DNA from: Comamonadaceae bacterium UBA2121
Lineage (GTDB): Bacteria > Pseudomonadota > Gammaproteobacteria > Burkholderiales > Burkholderiaceae_C
DNA length: 64,000 nucleotides
Assembly: GCA_002331385.1 (NCBI GenBank)
Contig: DCYB01000001.1
Coordinates: 248,001-312,000, forward strand
Reading direction: 5' to 3'
This document shows positions 61,932-64,000 of the stretch, in pieces. The notes beneath the pieces were generated by a model that worked only from the letters and a program-made list of their open reading frames with translations, was not told the DNA's origin and did not search any database. Each line of letters opens with the position of its first letter. Position 1 is the first letter of the stretch. A program made the position numbers and the translations under genes.

Positions 61932-62984
61932 TTACTGGAACTGCGACAGGAAACGGATGTCGCCGTCAAAGAACAGACGCAGATCGTTCACACCATAGCG
62001 CAGCATGGTCAGGCGATCAGGCCCCATGCCGAAGGCGAAGCCGATGTACTTTTCCGGATCCAGCCCCATGTTGCGCACCACGTTGGGGTGCACCTGGCCC
62101 GCGCCGGACACTTCCAGCCAGCGACCAGCGAGCGGGCCGCTCTGGAACTGGATGTCGATCTCGGCGCTCGGCTCTGTGAACGGGAAAAAGCTGGGGCGGA
62201 ATCGCAGCACCAGATCATCCTGCTCGAAGAAGGTCTTGCAGAAATCAGTGAACACGACCTTGAGGTCTTTGAAGCTCACGTTCTCGCCAATCCACAGGCC
62301 TTCGCACTGGTGGAACATGGGCGAGTGGGTGGCGTCCGAATCGACGCGATAGGTGCGTCCCGGCGCGATCACGCGGATCTCGGGCATGGTCTGACCGGCG
62401 TCGATCAGGTTGCGGTATTTTTTGACGTGCTGCACCGCATGGCGCACCTGCATCGGGCTGGTGTGCGTGCGCAGCAGGTTGGGCGCATGGGCCGTGCCGC
62501 CTTCCACATAGAAGGTGTCGTGCATGGAACGCGCAGGATGGTCTTCAGGCGTGTTGAGCGCGGTGAAGTTGAACCAGTCGGATTCGATCTCGGGGCCTTC
62601 GGCGACGTCAAAACCCATTGAGCCAAAAATACCCTCGATGCGCTCCATCGTGACGGATACGGGATGCAGACCACCCTGCCCGCGCTGACGACCCGGCAGG
62701 GTCACGTCCAGCACTTCGGCCTTGAGGTGCGCCTCCAGTTCGGCATCGGCCAGCGCCTGACGGCGCTCGGTGAGGGCCGCCTCGATCGCCTGCTTGGCCA
62801 GGTTGATGGCCGCCCCGCGCGATTTTTTCTCTTCGACGGAAAGCTGCGCCATGCCCTTCATGAGCTCGGTGACCTTGCCCGACTTACCCAGAAACTGCGC
62901 CTTGGCGTTTTCCAGATCATTGGGGGTTTGTGCCTGCGCGAACAGTTGTCGCGCGCTTTCGACCAGAGAATCCAACTCGTTCAT
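61932..62984 (-). CDS. pheS: Phenylalanyl-tRNA synthetase alpha subunit
   Basis: A 350-aa class II synthetase catalytic subunit. An N-terminal coiled coil (1-90) is followed by the core with HPARSMHDTFYV (motif 2 region) and later GLGPDRLTMLRYGVNDLR-like motif 3 (GMGPDRLTMLRYG). The stop lies 79 bases before pheT. A hairpin upstream may control expression. Confidence 0.97.
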   Translation of the reverse strand: MNELDSLVESARQLFAQAQTPNDLENAKAQFLGKSGKVTELMKGMAQLSVEEKKSRGAAINLAKQAIEAALTERRQALADAELEAHLKAEVLDVTLPGRQRGQGGLHPVSVTMERIEGIFGSMGFDVAEGPEIESDWFNFTALNTPEDHPARSMHDTFYVEGGTAHAPNLLRTHTSPMQVRHAVQHVKKYRNLIDAGQTMPEIRVIAPGRTYRVDSDATHSPMFHQCEGLWIGENVSFKDLKVVFTDFCKTFFEQDDLVLRFRPSFFPFTEPSAEIDIQFQSGPLAGRWLEVSGAGQVHPNVVRNMGLDPEKYIGFAFGMGPDRLTMLRYGVNDLRLFFDGDIRFLSQFQ

Positions 62985-63015
62985 ATCGACTACTTTATCG
63001 ACTCTAGAAAATAAA

Positions 63016-63049
63016 CAAGGGCTAGTGCCTTTTCAAGCCCTAGCCCTTG
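63016..63049 (-). terminator. Hairpin between rplT and pheS (candidate attenuator)
   Basis: On the minus strand CAAGGGCTA pairs with TAGCCCTTG around a 16-base loop, followed by TTTATTTTC. It sits 32 bases before the pheS start. No Phe-rich leader peptide is visible, so regulation by ribosome stalling is not indicated. Confidence 0.65.
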
Positions 63050-63100
63050 CTGTTTGTGCGCGGGCAGTCAGCGCCGAGGCGTCAACTGCCGACCGTGAAC

Positions 63101-63460
63101 TCAAGCAGCCAGCTTGGCCTTGACTTGCTCCACGATGCTGCCAAAGGCAGCCTTGTCGTGCACCGCGATATCGGCCAGCATCTTGCGGTCGATTTCGATG
63201 GAAGCCTTCTTCAGGCCGTTGGCGAATTGGCTGTATGTCAGACCCAGTTCGCGTGCAGCGGCGTTGATACGGGCGATCCACAGTTGGCGGAACACGCGCT
63301 TCTTGGTACGACGGTCACGGTAGGCATATTGCCCAGCCTTCATCACCGCCTGCTTGGCGACGCGGAAGACGTTACCGCGGCGGCCGCGGAAGCCCTTGGA
63401 TAGGGCCAGAACTTTTTTATGGCGGGCGCGAGCCGTTACACCACGTTTGACGCGAGGCAT
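63101..63460 (-). CDS. rplT: 50S ribosomal protein L20
   Basis: A 119-aa basic protein. MPRVKRGVTARARHKKVL and FRQLWIARINAAAREL are L20 hallmarks. Binds 23S rRNA early in assembly. 26 bases separate it from rpmI, and it is followed by the hairpin and pheS. Confidence 0.97.
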   Translation of the reverse strand: MPRVKRGVTARARHKKVLALSKGFRGRRGNVFRVAKQAVMKAGQYAYRDRRTKKRVFRQLWIARINAAARELGLTYSQFANGLKKASIEIDRKMLADIAVHDKAAFGSIVEQVKAKLAA

Positions 63461-63486
63461 GTGTTTTCTCCTTGTTCGTCAGTGAA

Positions 63487-63690
63487 TTACAGGCCGGCCG
63501 ACGGCAGCATTTGAGCGATGTGACCCATATTGGTCTCATGCACTGCTGTGATGCCACGCAGGTGACGCTTGTTCTTGGTGGTCTTCTTGGTCAAGATGTG
63601 ACGCTTGAAGGCTTGACCGCGCTTGACGGTACCACCCGGACGAACGCGAAAACGCTTCTTCGCGCTGCTCTTGGTTTTCATTTTGGGCAT
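63487..63690 (-). CDS. rpmI: 50S ribosomal protein L35
   Basis: A 67-aa basic protein (MPKMKTKSSAKKRFRV then KRHILTKKTTKNKR). Second gene of the infC-rpmI-rplT operon. The 200-base gap to infC has no credible gene. Confidence 0.97.
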   Translation of the reverse strand: MPKMKTKSSAKKRFRVRPGGTVKRGQAFKRHILTKKTTKNKRHLRGITAVHETNMGHIAQMLPSAGL

Positions 63691-63890
63691 GTGAATGCTC
63701 CTGTTAGTTGTGCTCGCGAGGCGTTGACGCAGCTATTGCGCCTCCTTGTTGGCCCCGGGACACTTCTTAAAACGGCCTGGCCGCAAGGCCCGTCCGTGCT
63801 GCAGCACTCGCGCACTGCAATTTCACTGCACTCCCCGGAAATTCACCGTGGAGTGCAGCAAACCTCGTATTGTAGCAAGTCCTGAGCGGT

Positions 63891-64000
63891 TCAGGCAGCC
63901 TGACTGGCTGCAGGGGCACCTTCGGCGCCACCCTTGCCCACTGGCTTCTTGCGCGCCGGAGCGATCATCATGATCATCTGGCGGCCTTCCAGCTTGGGAA
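63891..64000 (-). CDS. infC: Translation initiation factor IF-3 (C-terminal end only)
   Basis: The visible 36 residues (PKLEGRQMIMMIAPARKKP onward) match the IF-3 C-terminal domain, with an Ala/Gly-rich tail after it. The rest, including the usual AUU start region, is outside the window. Confidence 0.95.
   Translation of the reverse strand, partial: PKLEGRQMIMMIAPARKKPVGKGGAEGAPAASQAA

Noticed and set aside
59468..62179. Plus-strand open frame of 903 codons
   Set aside because: Shadow of pheT and pheS, which are certain. High-GC codon bias leaves the opposite frame open.

Overview
The window reads as part of a Burkholderiales chromosome, most likely Comamonadaceae (Comamonas/Delftia/Acidovorax-like). 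The signs are high GC, the order infC-rpmI-rplT-pheS-pheT-ihfA-merR-tRNA-Pro, two periplasmic Bug-type (tripartite tricarboxylate) receptors inside a catabolic operon, and a psd/IscR-like neighbourhood. This placement rests on gene content and style only; no database search was possible.

Region by region. 1-9888: housekeeping and accessory metabolism: MATE exporter (cut by the window edge), DNA alkyl-repair protein, two short-chain dehydrogenases, a GST, a GNAT, a thioesterase, DyP peroxidase, methyltransferase, deaminase, MFS and DMT transporters. 10278-10891: a shrunken IS3-type element with intact ends. 10927-24095: a 12-kb one-strand operon of CoA-thioester enzymes (acyl-CoA dehydrogenase pair, two-subunit CoA-transferase, thiolase plus zinc-ribbon partner, hydratase/dehydrogenase fusion, CaiB-type CoA-transferase, thioesterase, hydratase and two Bug receptors), headed by a LysR regulator. 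It looks like a degradation route for an organic acid that cannot be named from sequence. 24096-25417: insertion-sequence debris. 25418-28903: ferric-iron ABC transporter fbpABC with a candidate Fur site; fbpC has lost its C-terminal domain. 28973-33790: beta-oxidation set fadB-like, thiolase and a broken acyl-CoA dehydrogenase. 34432-40551: peroxiredoxin, a LIV-type ABC transporter without a binding protein, and an acyl-CoA ligase. 40757-44385: selO-msrB-yciB-bolA-parvulin, tightly packed. 44478-53953: acyltransferase-like membrane protein, lipoprotein amidohydrolase, tRNA-Pro(UGG), infA, HPP/CBS membrane protein, psd, an IscR-like regulator without cysteines, and small proteins of unknown role.

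54200-58385 is a scrap zone between conserved blocks. It holds IS3 fragments, a RelA/SpoT fragment joined to an M35-type metallopeptidase tail next to an exported partner protein (each interrupted by one TGA), a tRNA with anticodon CAU and a poorly paired anticodon stem, a hexanucleotide repeat inside a transposase remnant, an integrase tail, and a solitary integron gene cassette with a recognisable attC and an unknown gene. 58386-64000 returns to the conserved translation block: tRNA-Pro(GGG), merR, ihfA, pheT, pheS, rplT, rpmI and the end of infC.
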